A stretch of 64,000 nt of DNA. Origin: Tritrichomonas musculus (taxonomy: Eukaryota; Parabasalia; Tritrichomonadida; Tritrichomonadidae). The notes under the pieces are model-generated. The model ran no database searches, was not told the origin of the DNA, and saw only the letters and a program-made list of their open reading frames with translations. Location: positions 992,001 through 1,056,000 of the forward strand of contig JAPFFF010000007.1 in assembly GCA_039105265.1 (NCBI GenBank). Reading direction: 5' to 3'. The translations under genes were made by a program, and so were the position numbers. Positions 22,701 to 32,100 of this stretch are shown piece by piece (the stretch's first letter is position 1; every line of letters begins with the position of its first letter).

Positions 22701-25700
22701 AGTGATAAAAGTGATGAATATCACCCAAGTGATAAAAGTGATAAAAGTGATGAACATGCTGAAAAAGCTAGTGAGAGTGATGATCATAATGCAAATGATA
22801 AAGAAGAAGAAGAAGAAGAAGAAGAAGAAAATGATGATATAAAAGCTAAACGTACAGAAAGCCGCAGTGATTATAATAAAAATGATAGTGATGCAGAAAG
22901 TGATGATCAGCAGAAAAACATTAATAAAATAGAAAGTGATGAACAAGAAACAAACGAAAAACATACCGAAAGCGATGATAAAGACGTTAATAATACCGAA
23001 AGTGATGAACAAGAGAAGATAGAAAATCACACAGAAAGCGATGAACAAGACAAAAATATTAGTCATACCGAAAGTGATGAAGATACTGATCCTTCTAATC
23101 CAAATAATAGTGATCAAAACAAAACCGAAAATCACACAGAAACAAGTGATTTAGATAAAAGTAACAATCATACAGGAAGCAGCGATCATGACAAAAATGA
23201 TAGCCACATTGAAAGTGATGGACAAGAAAAAGTTTCAAGTCATACTGAAAGTGATGAACAAGACAAAGATCAAAATCATACTGAAAGTGATGAACAAGAA
23301 AAAGTTTCAAGTCATACTGAAAGTGATGAACAAGACAAAGATCAAAATCATACTGAAAGTGATGAACAAGACAAAGATCAAAATCATACTGAAAGTGATG
23401 AACAAGAAAAAGTTTCAAGTCATACTGAAAGTGATGAACAAAACAAAATTCAAAATCATACTGAAAGTGGTGAACAAGACAAAGATCAAAATCATACTGA
23501 AAGTGATGAACATGACAAAAATGAAAATCACTCAGAAAGTGATGATAATAAAGAAGACAATGCCGGTAAAGAAAATAATGAACTTTCAGAAAGCAGTGAT
23601 CAAGAAAAACAAACAGATAGCGATGAACATGAAGAAAATAATAATACTGCAATTGAAAAAGCTAACGAAATTGATAATCCTTATCACAAAGAAAATGACA
23701 ATAATGAAGAAGAAGAAACTGATGCACAGCAAGAAGAGAATAGTCAAGCTGATGATCAAGGAGGAAGCGATGAAAATAGTACTGATAGTAATAGTGGAGC
23801 TAATTATCTTGATAGTTGCATTCAAAAACCAATTGGCATTCCATTAAATCCACGCAATCGTCATTCCAAAAATAGGAATAGTTCAAGGCAATATGCTCAA
23901 ATTGATCTTTCTAAGCTTCGTGAAGATAAAAATACTCGTTCTCAAACACACTTTTTTACAGAAGATACTCTAAAGCCAAGATCACCAAGCCCATTATCAA
24001 CATCAAGAGATGATTTCACATTACCATTATGCAAAATTTCATCATCAAAGAGCCATATCTTAGGCCAAAATCCATTGGACTATGACAACGATAAAAACAA
24101 AGATCAAAGTGAATCGAACAATGTCAATGATAACAATAATCAAGATTATGCAGCCGACACCAATGATATTAATCATAACATTAAGAACGAAACAAGCGGT
24201 GATAACAATGAATTTTCATCTACTCAATGCAAAAATAAAGATATTGTAACATCAATGACAATTGTACCAAACAACATTGTTCTTTGCCAACTTGTTAAAC
24301 TCATTGAGACAGTATTATCAGATATTAATGTGAAGCATTTCTTTTCAAGATGCCTTCAATACATCATTGCATATTCATGGAACCTGGGTGGCCATTCAAA
24401 AAGCCTTCTTGTACGCACATTTCTCCTTCAATTAGGAAATCTCGTAGGAAACATTCCTTACTTTAACGGCTGGTTCCTCTTCCAGGCTCGAGTTCTTCGT
24501 AGATATCGAAAGAAACTGGAAGGACCGGAAATTTTGAAACAAAAACAATCAGATCAGTCGAATGATAAAGTCAAGCCACCACCTCCAATGCCAAAAATAG
24601 CAACACCACCTTCATCTTTTGGAGCAGTTCCAAGTACTCTTGTTTCAACAATAGAAGCTGATAAAAGCGACGACGACGATGATGAATTAGACAAGCTCTC
24701 CGCGAAAATAGTTAGTCAATCAACAATGCTTGCTAATAACTATTCAAATGCAGAAAAGAACTTTGAATTCCAACTCGATGACTTTGATGAATCAATCATC
24801 AGAGCAATGATCAGAGGAGCCAATTCAATCTGCTATTCTTACAACAATGGTAGCAATAATGGGCCAAATAGGAATTCAAAATTGGCATCCAAAAGCGATA
24901 AATCAATGGAAGCCAAAGATACTATTGATACAATGGTAAAAGGATCAGTCGCACGCGATGTGAGCACTGAACCATTAAATGAGTTTCTTGACGAACCCAC
25001 GTCAGACAGTGAAAAGATTGAAGACAGCACGAGTGAAAAGTCAAGCAAAGATAAAAGCAGCAGCAGCAAGGACCCAAGCAAAGAACAAGAACAAGAAACA
25101 GACCTTGACAAAAGCAAAAATAAAGAAGAGAACAAAGATTCACCAGACGCACCAAAAAAGAAAGAAGAAGAATTAGATGATACAGAAAAAGAACAAAATA
25201 AACAACCAGATAAGACCAAAGATAAAGATAAAGACAAACCCAAAGAAGACGCAAAAGCAGCACCTAAGAAAGAAAAGTCAAAATCAAAGAAAGAAAAAGA
25301 AAAGAGAGAAAGAGAAAGGAAAGAGAAAGAAAAGAAAGAAAAAGAGAGAAAAGAGAAAGAAAGGAAAGAAAAAGAAAGAAAAGAAAAAGAAAGGAAAGAA
25401 AAAGAAAGAAAAGAAAAAGAAAGGAAAGAGAAAGAAAGAAAAGAAAAAGAAAAGAAAGAGAAAGAAAAGAAAGAAAAAGATAAAAAGAAGAAAGCAAAGA
25501 GTAAAGATAAGTTAAAAGAAAAACCACCAGAAACACCACAAAATCAAACCCAAACACAAGGACAACCACCACTTCCAAACAAATCGAAAGATTATGACAG
25601 AAAAGGAAAGAAAAAGAAAACATCTTCTCATCATACAAAAGTTAGAGATGATGATCAAAATGACAGTGAAAATAGTGAAAGTATATCTCATTCAACATCT

Positions 25701-26285
25701 CAATCATCATCAAAAACTAACAACATCAATTATGATGCTTGTAAAGAAGCTACTTCTAATTTAACAATGCTCACTCAACTTTCCCTAGTAAGAAATAGAA
25801 GTGTTCCTATCTTCAACAGAAATATGTTTGCTACTTACCAAGACGATCAAAATGAACACAATTTCGATATGGAAATAAAACGAAGAAGAAGGAGAAGTAG
25901 AGCTGATAATGATGACGATGACAGCGAAAATGGTAATGAGGATATTGATTATTATGAAGATGAAAGCGAAAGCCAGAATATTTCAGAAAATTTGGGTACC
26001 AGTACTCATAACAATAATAATAATCATTGCATTAGAAGTGGACCAAGCGCAAACGCAATGAGAATGGCTACTATTAATCATTCTTCAATCCCTCGTCATT
26101 CAAGAAAGGCTTCTGATAGTCTTTTGAACTCTGGACCAAAACCAATTATGTCAGAATTACTTGAATATAATTTCAAAGTCGTACCCAGAAAAGGAATGAG
26201 AGAGAGATCATCTCTAGAGCCAAAGCAAGGACCAAAACAGTCAATTGATGATAGCCAGAAAAAAGGACTTTGTGAGATATTTTAA
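16743..26285 (+). CDS. Very large SAPS-domain-like (PP6 regulatory subunit-like) protein with expanded repeats
   Basis: One uninterrupted frame of 3180 residues. Structured islands stand out from low-complexity sequence. Residues about 1116-1215 (IDELLAQENVTFKDVF, then KYKSNRNKRLNEFL and a helical block) match the start of a SAPS domain, which in yeast Sap and human PP6R proteins binds the Sit4/PP6 phosphatase. Helical islands at about 1365-1460 (NLYRLSLLCELILNVAN), 1703-1790 and 2504-2596 fit its later HEAT-like part. Long acidic/basic inserts split the domain. The N-terminal third holds a 22-residue repeat array with many CK2-type SxSDEEE sites; a 12-residue repeat and a Lys/Glu helix follow later. 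A role as a phosphatase scaffold is inferred from the family; the match is by eye. Confidence 0.72.
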   Translation: MSLGPKEKPEEADPQDPETLGKQNTNESALTKTPAISNQINSEIPINQDNPNQTSNEQPLINENENAFQKQPSIKSDNGIESSNPPSGSVFGSEHEENISLNQLSNNQNDQNNSTIQKGQNNDDTDDSETETTSPSASGEENESDPPKIETQFRDETKNNYQLDNNNEIENNSSTTSGIKEENIFESQGVKGEIENTINAIKVQNNSFGKEEQCNQETEKIDTPQTSETVENANASVSGNDKENDKTNQHQETKVENKIEINEEKSETVNTLIENKMPSEIIKTTSESNGESEKSHQTQEIKEDNQIRSENDQTKQETIFVVNHPTESPQNKKITSSENESTNPTTSDDEEKPSQPQETKNEKESHSESDEEEKPSQPQITKKAKESSTESDEEEKLNQQKETKKAKESSSESDEEKPSQSQETKKEKESNSESDEEEKPSQPQVTKNEKESNSESDEEEKPSQPKEIKNEKESNSESDEEEKPSQPQVTKNEKESHSESDEEEKPSQPQITKKAKESSTESDEEEKLNQQKETKKAKESSSESDEEKPSQSQETKKEKESNSESDEEEKPSQPKEIKNEKESNSESDEEEKPSQPQVTKNEKESHSESDEEEKPSQPKEIKNEKESNSESDEEEKPSQPQVTKNEKESNSESDEEEKPSQPKEIKNEKESNSESDEEEKPSQPKEIKKEKESNSESDEEEKPSQPQVTKKEKESNSESDEEEKPSQPKEIKKEKESNSESDEEEKPSQPQVTKKEKESNSESDEEEKPSQPKEIKNEKESNSESDEEEKPSQPKEIKNEKESNSESDEEEKPSQPKEIKKEKESNSESDEEEKPSQPQVTKKEKESNSESDEEEKPSQPQVTKKEKESNSESDEEEKPSQPKEIKKEKESNSESDEEEKPSQPQVTKKEKESNSESDEEEKPSQPQVTKKEKESNSESDEEEKPSQPKEIKNEKESNSESDEEEKLNQQKESNSESDDERKESNSESDDEEKATQDKSETTSSSTVKDAKAEDKKESDSDDDHNEKEEEENSESENSEEKEQKESEQIEKEESDELVQKETEQTEAKEEEEDKEENQNNEVDEELKKQELAKQMEIEKMKKIREERNKRIQEISKIPIDELLAQENVTFKDVFRHQDLSAKYKSNRNKRLNEFLLKHIVEIFTLYRDTKERETLWKICDFVNSNNPTLISSIPKNQDVINLFLDVVNFRQKKIKEEEEKKRRQSLDERASISNTNSEINIINDLMDKSETEKSENSEKSLKDSLNNEENNHKASSSEDEDNHDSKNEEEKSDKAENKKKEEEEDKDDEENNEKKSNKEKSKSGETQPKEEENKNPEESSTKQEVQSENNVDQKEIEKDEVRSMIEEEGIILTPEGEENLNLYRLSLLCELILNVANRWDEIAFQRFFDTPNFWTSLLENLDIYCITNFFTKLSEKPLFKYHSFVWGLFCAFFGEYQNPELNPSSAVHTTTNSPLTLNELSETLEPQSMKIGNPISTLAQPAIAPSASVDLATFGKHKTKTAWPKEWTYVETESVQKCSSSTIVYPYLDLTENISDNLLNLSDEERLKEHMNRYNEYMKEVQKAHLIRLNLIKFFKIFYILHRKTEIEFMSIFIKYLPDLFNKIVYPTHSPIEPSKSQTKTAKSSPPSPSSSRHSEIEISQDNTEDKNTELSEYNSENISLNDTESSFTYQNINTNDPKSYYYFFYCTNFDSYSRKARKYNDEIIEALLDFGIELDPQQCMVNAVIDVLKRPNDNGSNLFLKALTYTTKHFHKDMTEFIIPTIFRVLTTMSTSSASKRKSNESIQNLPQLSPTTLYQAATVSSPRNQEKEPEKEDEQATQKEEGNEQKDFTTEGNDQIVQNEYEKDVKIEIGDLSPNQEEENEIEIEVEANPSDIVIGTCEQCFSLPTSYRFKPEDYAIMQKIKVRQEYTLSSDSNDNRINLKSLVDNPNINENSGTKGVSENSDDHDESDADDQSNDNKEHINHKSDKSDEYHPSDKSDKSDEHAEKASESDDHNANDKEEEEEEEEENDDIKAKRTESRSDYNKNDSDAESDDQQKNINKIESDEQETNEKHTESDDKDVNNTESDEQEKIENHTESDEQDKNISHTESDEDTDPSNPNNSDQNKTENHTETSDLDKSNNHTGSSDHDKNDSHIESDGQEKVSSHTESDEQDKDQNHTESDEQEKVSSHTESDEQDKDQNHTESDEQDKDQNHTESDEQEKVSSHTESDEQNKIQNHTESGEQDKDQNHTESDEHDKNENHSESDDNKEDNAGKENNELSESSDQEKQTDSDEHEENNNTAIEKANEIDNPYHKENDNNEEEETDAQQEENSQADDQGGSDENSTDSNSGANYLDSCIQKPIGIPLNPRNRHSKNRNSSRQYAQIDLSKLREDKNTRSQTHFFTEDTLKPRSPSPLSTSRDDFTLPLCKISSSKSHILGQNPLDYDNDKNKDQSESNNVNDNNNQDYAADTNDINHNIKNETSGDNNEFSSTQCKNKDIVTSMTIVPNNIVLCQLVKLIETVLSDINVKHFFSRCLQYIIAYSWNLGGHSKSLLVRTFLLQLGNLVGNIPYFNGWFLFQARVLRRYRKKLEGPEILKQKQSDQSNDKVKPPPPMPKIATPPSSFGAVPSTLVSTIEADKSDDDDDELDKLSAKIVSQSTMLANNYSNAEKNFEFQLDDFDESIIRAMIRGANSICYSYNNGSNNGPNRNSKLASKSDKSMEAKDTIDTMVKGSVARDVSTEPLNEFLDEPTSDSEKIEDSTSEKSSKDKSSSSKDPSKEQEQETDLDKSKNKEENKDSPDAPKKKEEELDDTEKEQNKQPDKTKDKDKDKPKEDAKAAPKKEKSKSKKEKEKRERERKEKEKKEKERKEKERKEKERKEKERKEKERKEKERKEKERKEKEKKEKEKKEKDKKKKAKSKDKLKEKPPETPQNQTQTQGQPPLPNKSKDYDRKGKKKKTSSHHTKVRDDDQNDSENSESISHSTSQSSSKTNNINYDACKEATSNLTMLTQLSLVRNRSVPIFNRNMFATYQDDQNEHNFDMEIKRRRRRSRADNDDDDSENGNEDIDYYEDESESQNISENLGTSTHNNNNNHCIRSGPSANAMRMATINHSSIPRHSRKASDSLLNSGPKPIMSELLEYNFKVVPRKGMRERSSLEPKQGPKQSIDDSQKKGLCEIF
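17800..19650 (+). repeat. 66-bp coding tandem repeat, about 28 units
   Basis: Each unit encodes 22 residues of the form EEEKPSQPKEIKNEKESNSE plus SD, with QVTK/EIKN/EIKK variants alternating. Adjacent units are almost identical at DNA level, including silent positions, which points to recent unequal exchange or slippage. A five-unit block containing the divergent KAKESSTESD and LNQQKETKKAKESSSESD units occurs twice (about 17820-18060 and 18225-18470), showing duplication of a larger segment. Confidence 0.95.
22970..23530 (+). repeat. 36-bp coding tandem repeat (HTESDEQDKDQN)
   Basis: A 12-residue unit repeats about a dozen times within the SAPS-like gene, with EQEKVSS and EQDKDQN versions alternating. 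The 66-bp array is a separate repeat. Confidence 0.9.
25265..25495 (+). repeat. Lys/Glu-rich coding repeat (KEKERKE)
   Basis: An almost pure A/G plus strand encoding repeated KEKERKEKERKE, predicted to form a long single charged alpha helix. Confidence 0.9.
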
Positions 26286-26682
26286 ATTTTGTTTTATTTT
26301 TTCTCCTTTTGTTTTATCCATGTATGAAGAAAAAAAAATGTTTGGATTTATCTATAGCGACAATCTTTTTTTTTTTTTTTTTAAAAAAAAAAAAACTATT
26401 TTTTTTTTTTTTTCTTGTTATTTTTTTATATTTCCAAATAAGAAAAAGTTTGATTCTTTATTTAAAAAGTTGACTAATAACAACTTTTTGAATTAGACAA
26501 AGTTCTTTGTAAGAATTCCAAAAAAAAAAAAAAAGATTGATCAATATATTATAAAAATAAACATTTAATATAAATATATAAAATATCATAAAATCATTGA
26601 GAAATCAATTACAATTCATATCATTATGCATTATTGTTTTCTTTGACTGCATTTTAAAAGCAACATATACATATATATCTAA
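26286..26682. terminator. Convergent 3' region with long T and A runs
   Basis: Two genes end towards each other here. The sequence contains T18 next to A13 (about 26368-26397), further T runs, and an A run at 26520-26534. The plus-strand stop codon overlaps TAAA, the trichomonad polyadenylation-type signal. The T/A pair can fold as a hairpin. Confidence 0.4.
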
Positions 26683-28995
26683 TTAATTATTACTCTCTTG
26701 AGGATTTAGACCACCATCATCACTCATCATTCCCAATGGGTTTTCACCATTTTCAAGACGAGCTCTCAATTCAATTGTTTTTGGAGGATCTGAAGCTTCT
26801 TTTGCTTCTGTTTTATAAAAATTACTAGTGAATTTTGGGTAATTCTTAAAGAAGGTGGTTCCAGCCTGAGTGTCGCTTCTGAGTAATCCTTTATGAATTC
26901 CATCGGCACCGAAAAGTTTATAAACTTGCTGGTCTAACAAGTCAGAAGAGTAAGAATCAACTGGAATTATTTTTTCTGACATTTTCATCTGCTCCTGAAC
27001 TCTTTTGTTGTATTCATTACGAGCCTTGCTTAATTCATTCATTCTAAGACGCTGTTGTTGGATGAGTGAAAGTTCGGAAGAGCTTAACTGCTTGCTTTGT
27101 GGTTGTGAGATCTGAACTGTTTGATTTATAGGTGGTGAAACCTGAACTGTTTGAGATGGATGTTGGATTTGTGAAGCATTATGCTGAATTTGTTGATTTT
27201 CTGGTGGTTTCTGTTGTTGTTGGATTTTCTGTTGCTGTTGAAGTTGCATTTGCTGAAGTTGCTGCTGTTGCATTTGCTGCATCTGTAATTGTTGTTGTTG
27301 TTGCTGTTGCTGTTGCTGCATTTGAAGTTGCTGATACTGCTGCTGTTGAAGCTGATATTGCGGTTGGTATTGGAATGCCATTCCAACTTGTCGGTAATTG
27401 GAAATCTGATCTCGAGATTGCTCAATATTTTGTGATAATGATTGTATAAATCTGTCAGCAACATTGTTCATTTGTTTGTTACTAAAAAATTGAGATTGTT
27501 GCTGATATTGTGGCTGTTGCTGTGTCAGATTTTTTTGTAATGTCTGTTGCTGTTGAACTGGTTGCTGCTGTTGTTGTTGTTGTTGCTGTTGCTGCTGCTG
27601 CTGAACTGGTTGTTGCTGTTGTTGAGGTATTCTTTGTTGTTGAACTAATTGTAGTTGTTGTTGTTGAGGTGCGCGTTGCTGCTGAATTGGTTGCTGCTGT
27701 TGCATTGCTCGCTGCTGTAATTGCGCAATTTGTTGCTGCGATAAATTTGAATTTGGTTTATTTGTATTAGGTTCAGGAACAGAAAAAGTAGGCAAAGTTA
27801 TTGGATCATTTGGAGCAGGAAAATTCATATTTGTAGCTGATTTAATAATTCCAATTATTTTACTTGTGATATCAACTGGTGATGAGGGAACGGACGGCGA
27901 AGATGATGGCAGTGGTGGAGGAGGTTGATCTGGCTCATCGGGAAGTGAAGGATGAGGAGATGAAGCATCATTTAAACGATTGAATTCATTTGGTACAGGT
28001 GGAGGATTACTTTCAATATTTAATCGTTTGAGCATCAGTGACATTTGCTCTTTCATTGTCAAATCATCTAGCGAAGAAGGTTTTACATCTTCAAAATATT
28101 TTCCTGTGGCAGGTTTCTGGTTTTGAGTTTGCTCTGAACTGATTTCTTTAATTGAACTTGAATCCGAATTTGTAACTGCAGGGGATGAGGTAACGTCACT
28201 TCGAACACCTGGTGGGAGTCCATCAAAATGTAGTGATTTCAAGTCGATAATTAAATGTTTAGGAGCAGAATCCGACTTTTGGGGCTGCATTTCTATATTT
28301 TGTTGATTTACAGGAGACTTTCCATCTTCTTCATCTTCGTTATTAATAGTTGTCGATTCATTACTAGATTCTGATTCACTTTCATCATTAAAATCATTAA
28401 GTATAGATTTAAAGTTGAAAGGCATATATGGAAAATTATTATTTGGCTGAAGAATAGTAATAGAATTAATGTTCCAGCGTCGTGGAAAAGTACGAGGTAA
28501 AGTATTAACTTCAATTACAGGAGCTTGGTAAACATCATCTTCTTCACTAGGAAGAGAAATTTTCTGCCCTTGATAATTAGTTTCGTTTGGTTTTGATTCT
28601 TCTTGAATATTATTAGTTGAATGATTTTCATTTTTTCTAATTTTTTCTTGAAATGATTTCTGCAGATCAGGAGGAAGTTTTTTAAAATATTCGTCAAAAT
28701 TTGCAAGTATAGAGGAAAGACGGGATGATTTAATTTTTTCTTCAGAATTTTCATCGTCATCTTCGTCATCGGAATTTATTGAATAACCGTCATCATTGGT
28801 ACTGTTATCGCTAGAATCAGAGTCAATTTTAGAAGTATCATTTAATTCGAAATAGTCTAGATTATCTAATATAAAATCTTGAATATTTTTTTCATTCCCA
28901 AGAAAATTCTGAAGTTCGTTATTTTCTTTAGAAGCTTGTGAAATAATATTACGAAGATTAGAAATTTTTTCTTGAAGATCTGTCTCTTTTTCCAT
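26683..28995 (-). CDS. Gln-rich protein with N-terminal coiled coil, unknown function
   Basis: 770 residues. The N-terminal 50 residues form a short coiled coil (LQEKISNLRNIISQ). Acidic Ser/Asp stretches follow, then a Pro-rich block at about 345-375 (PDQPPPPLPSSSPSVP). Residues about 425-630 are dominated by Gln runs. The C-terminal 130 residues return to ordinary composition, with a basic helix (LIQQQRLRMNELSKARNEYN) and then GTTFFKNYPKFTSNFY; this part is most likely to have a specific role. No family is recognised. Gln-rich regions like this occur in transcription co-regulators and in endocytic proteins, but neither can be claimed. It lies 155 bases downstream of another minus-strand gene. 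Confidence 0.8.
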   Translation of the reverse strand: MEKETDLQEKISNLRNIISQASKENNELQNFLGNEKNIQDFILDNLDYFELNDTSKIDSDSSDNSTNDDGYSINSDDEDDDENSEEKIKSSRLSSILANFDEYFKKLPPDLQKSFQEKIRKNENHSTNNIQEESKPNETNYQGQKISLPSEEDDVYQAPVIEVNTLPRTFPRRWNINSITILQPNNNFPYMPFNFKSILNDFNDESESESSNESTTINNEDEEDGKSPVNQQNIEMQPQKSDSAPKHLIIDLKSLHFDGLPPGVRSDVTSSPAVTNSDSSSIKEISSEQTQNQKPATGKYFEDVKPSSLDDLTMKEQMSLMLKRLNIESNPPPVPNEFNRLNDASSPHPSLPDEPDQPPPPLPSSSPSVPSSPVDITSKIIGIIKSATNMNFPAPNDPITLPTFSVPEPNTNKPNSNLSQQQIAQLQQRAMQQQQPIQQQRAPQQQQLQLVQQQRIPQQQQQPVQQQQQQQQQQQQQQPVQQQQTLQKNLTQQQPQYQQQSQFFSNKQMNNVADRFIQSLSQNIEQSRDQISNYRQVGMAFQYQPQYQLQQQQYQQLQMQQQQQQQQQQLQMQQMQQQQLQQMQLQQQQKIQQQQKPPENQQIQHNASQIQHPSQTVQVSPPINQTVQISQPQSKQLSSSELSLIQQQRLRMNELSKARNEYNKRVQEQMKMSEKIIPVDSYSSDLLDQQVYKLFGADGIHKGLLRSDTQAGTTFFKNYPKFTSNFYKTEAKEASDPPKTIELRARLENGENPLGMMSDDGGLNPQESNN

Positions 28996-29150
28996 TTTTT
29001 ATAATTTCAAAACTTCAAATATAATATGTTAACCTTTTGATAATATTTTTGAGTTAACTCATATAAATTTTTTAAAAATTCGTTATTAAAAATAAAATAA
29101 GCATTTTATAATGAAAATAATTTAAAAAACATCTATTTAAAAATCATTAG

Positions 29151-32100
29151 TTAAGATTCTTGTTCATAAAGTGCAAGATCATTACGTAATGATCTCCACT
29201 CCTTCATAATTTTGTCAGCTCTTTCACGTGTAGATTTTGTGAATGACTTGTATATATCTTCACTAATTAAAGTATCGGTGAATCCACGTGGTCTGATGTC
29301 CTTGAAAAGTTTTATAATTGAAGCTTCACTTGAACCTTGTTTCTTATCAATTTGAATTTTCTTCTTCATTTTTTCTATTGATTGAGAAATACGTTTGTTT
29401 AAAGCGTCATTATCTTTCTTATTACTGCTACTTTTGTGCTTAACATCAAAATCTTTTGATGTGTTAGGATTCTGGAAATTAATTGATTTGTTCATCAAAA
29501 GTTCAATTTGATCTTCACGAGATATATTATGATGAAGTTGGAGTTCTCTAATCTCATCCCTTAGACGTAAATTATCCTGATTAATAGATGACAATTGCTT
29601 CTTCAATCTTTGGAAAGTTTCATAATTTGGATCATCGGGTGGAATATTATCACCATTATCATCATCATAATTGATATTATCATTGGAAGTATTGGCAGTA
29701 GCTGTTTCATTAGTATCAGAAATAGCATCTTTGATTAATTTAATAATTTGGTCTGATCTTTCACGCTGCTTCTTCTTTGTATCTACAATTGAGTTTTCTG
29801 TATTTTGATTGATTTGCCGTTGCCTTTTTTTCAATTCATCATTCAAAAGTTCGATTTTCTTTTCCTTTTCTTTAATTGTTACGTCTTTCAAAACCAATTG
29901 AATGCTTTCTGACTCAAATTTAGTAACAAGTTGGTTAGATGAAGGAAGTATTTTGAGTCCAACTTTTTTGTAAATTTTCGCCAAATTAGGAGTCTGATTT
30001 GGGAAAGACATGAATTGACGAACCAATTCATCACACTCTTGCTCAAGTTGAGGTACTTCTGGGCGAATTTTACGATCATTTAATTTAGAAATTCTTGACT
30101 TCAAATCAGCTGCTAATGATTGAAAAGTACTATTTAAATCATTTAGCATATTGATCTTCATCACCATTCTTGGATTATTGCTATTATCATTATTAATTTC
30201 TTGATAATAATTATGTTCAGACAAAATGTTATTTATTCCATTTTCAAGTTCAGTCATGCCAGATACTACATTATTTACAGATTCCATCAAATTAGTGAAG
30301 GTAGTATTAATATTTTCATCTTCTTTACAAAATATTGAATTTTCATTAAACTCGCCTTCAAACCAATTCTGGAATAATATTCCATTTCTGCAATAATGGG
30401 ACATTGAGAAATAAGCGAGATTCAACATTGTTTTGATTGAATAAATGACATAAGAAATATTAATAAAATCATACAAATCTTGTAACGGTTTTTCAAGCTT
30501 TGGGAAGATTTTTTCAGAATTTTCAAGAATCAGCTGAATCTTTATCAACAAGATTTGCTTGTTGATTGTCTTATTGGGAAGAAGTAGTTCATGCATTTGT
30601 GTCTTTAATAAGAAGATCGAATTGAAAACATCAGGAGAAAACGTATGTTTGCAATCATTTTCATTTTGTTGATCTTCTCTTTCATAAACGCTGACAATCT
30701 CGTCAATGTAGCTTGATACTTGGTCAGCAAAAATTGATATATCAAATTTATTAACAATTTTTCGAACTTCATTTAAAAGTGATAAAATGACATTTAATTG
30801 CTCCTCTACTACTCCTCCTTGAGAGAAAAAGAGAGGACGAGGATTCATTTCAGGATCATTAATAATCTGCGAAATTTTCTGTGAAATATTATCAGCACTT
30901 TCACGGAAATCAAAAGGTAAACATTCAGCGTCTACAACTGATCTTAACTTCTTCAGAATTTCAAGGGAATAATTGAAAATTTCAATAGGAGTCAAAGAAT
31001 TGATCTTTGTTTGATTCATTAATTTTGCATAATGAAAAAATTCAAATAATTGCGCAAAGCTGTAAATTTTCGTTAATACCGTATGACAGAGAACATTTAT
31101 CTTTTTAAATGTGCTTGTTGAACTGCATGACTCTTTGATACAGGCGAGAATTTGTTTTGTTAATTGGATCTCGTCGAGTCGAAGAGACGTGCTTAACGCT
31201 GTGAAAACGGCAAGTGTGCTGAGCTTCATTGATTCAACAGCGGTCACTTTTTCTTCTGAATTGTTGTTTCTGACATATAATTCAATTAATGTGCAACAGT
31301 TGATGATCTTCCCTGAGAGGTCTGAATAATCACAGAATGGAACAAAGTTAATCAAATCGGTTGCTTGGATTCTCGTGTTCACAATGGAGAAATTAAAAGC
31401 AATCCAATTAATAAAGAATTGTGGCGAATGATCAAAGTTAAAGCCATCGGTCTTAAAAAGTGATAATAAAGTCAATGAGGCGTTATAACCGTTTTCATCA
31501 AAATGTAACTCTTTTTCATCATAATCTTCATTTTCACTATTATTTTTCGGTGGCCAAATATTGAGTGAAAATTCAGTGCAACAAATTAAATGAATAAAAT
31601 TTTCATTCTTCTCTATAAATGAAAGAATTAAAGTTGCCAATTCAAGCTCAGTTACAAGTTTCGTAATTGTGTCATTTGAGGAAAAGAAAATATTACTAGC
31701 ATCATTAACTTGTTGATCATTATTTTCATTTTTGTTATCATTATTGCTTGTATATGTGTTGTTTGGAGCTACTGGTTCATTTATGAGCATCCTTGATGCT
31801 TTCTCTAGCTCGTGGAATCTTGTGTCAATATTCATAATCTTTCTGATCATATCAGGGGGCGGAATCAATTCACGAAATGCTTGAATTATTAGCTCAAATT
31901 GGTCAGTTGAATTTTTGTACTTTTCTTTGGCTAAAAGAAGGATTTCTATTGTGCAGATATAAGTTGATAAAAACATGGAAGACTTGTAGTTATTGCTGCA
32001 GTTATTTGATGAATTAATTGTTATGATTTTATCGGCCAAAAATCGCATATCATTTATTATGCTGGTAACTTGATCAATTTCACTTTTTATGGGGCAATTT

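Noticed and set aside
27510-27770. A Val/Ala-rich plus-strand frame
   Set aside because: It is the antisense of the poly-Gln codons of the minus-strand gene.
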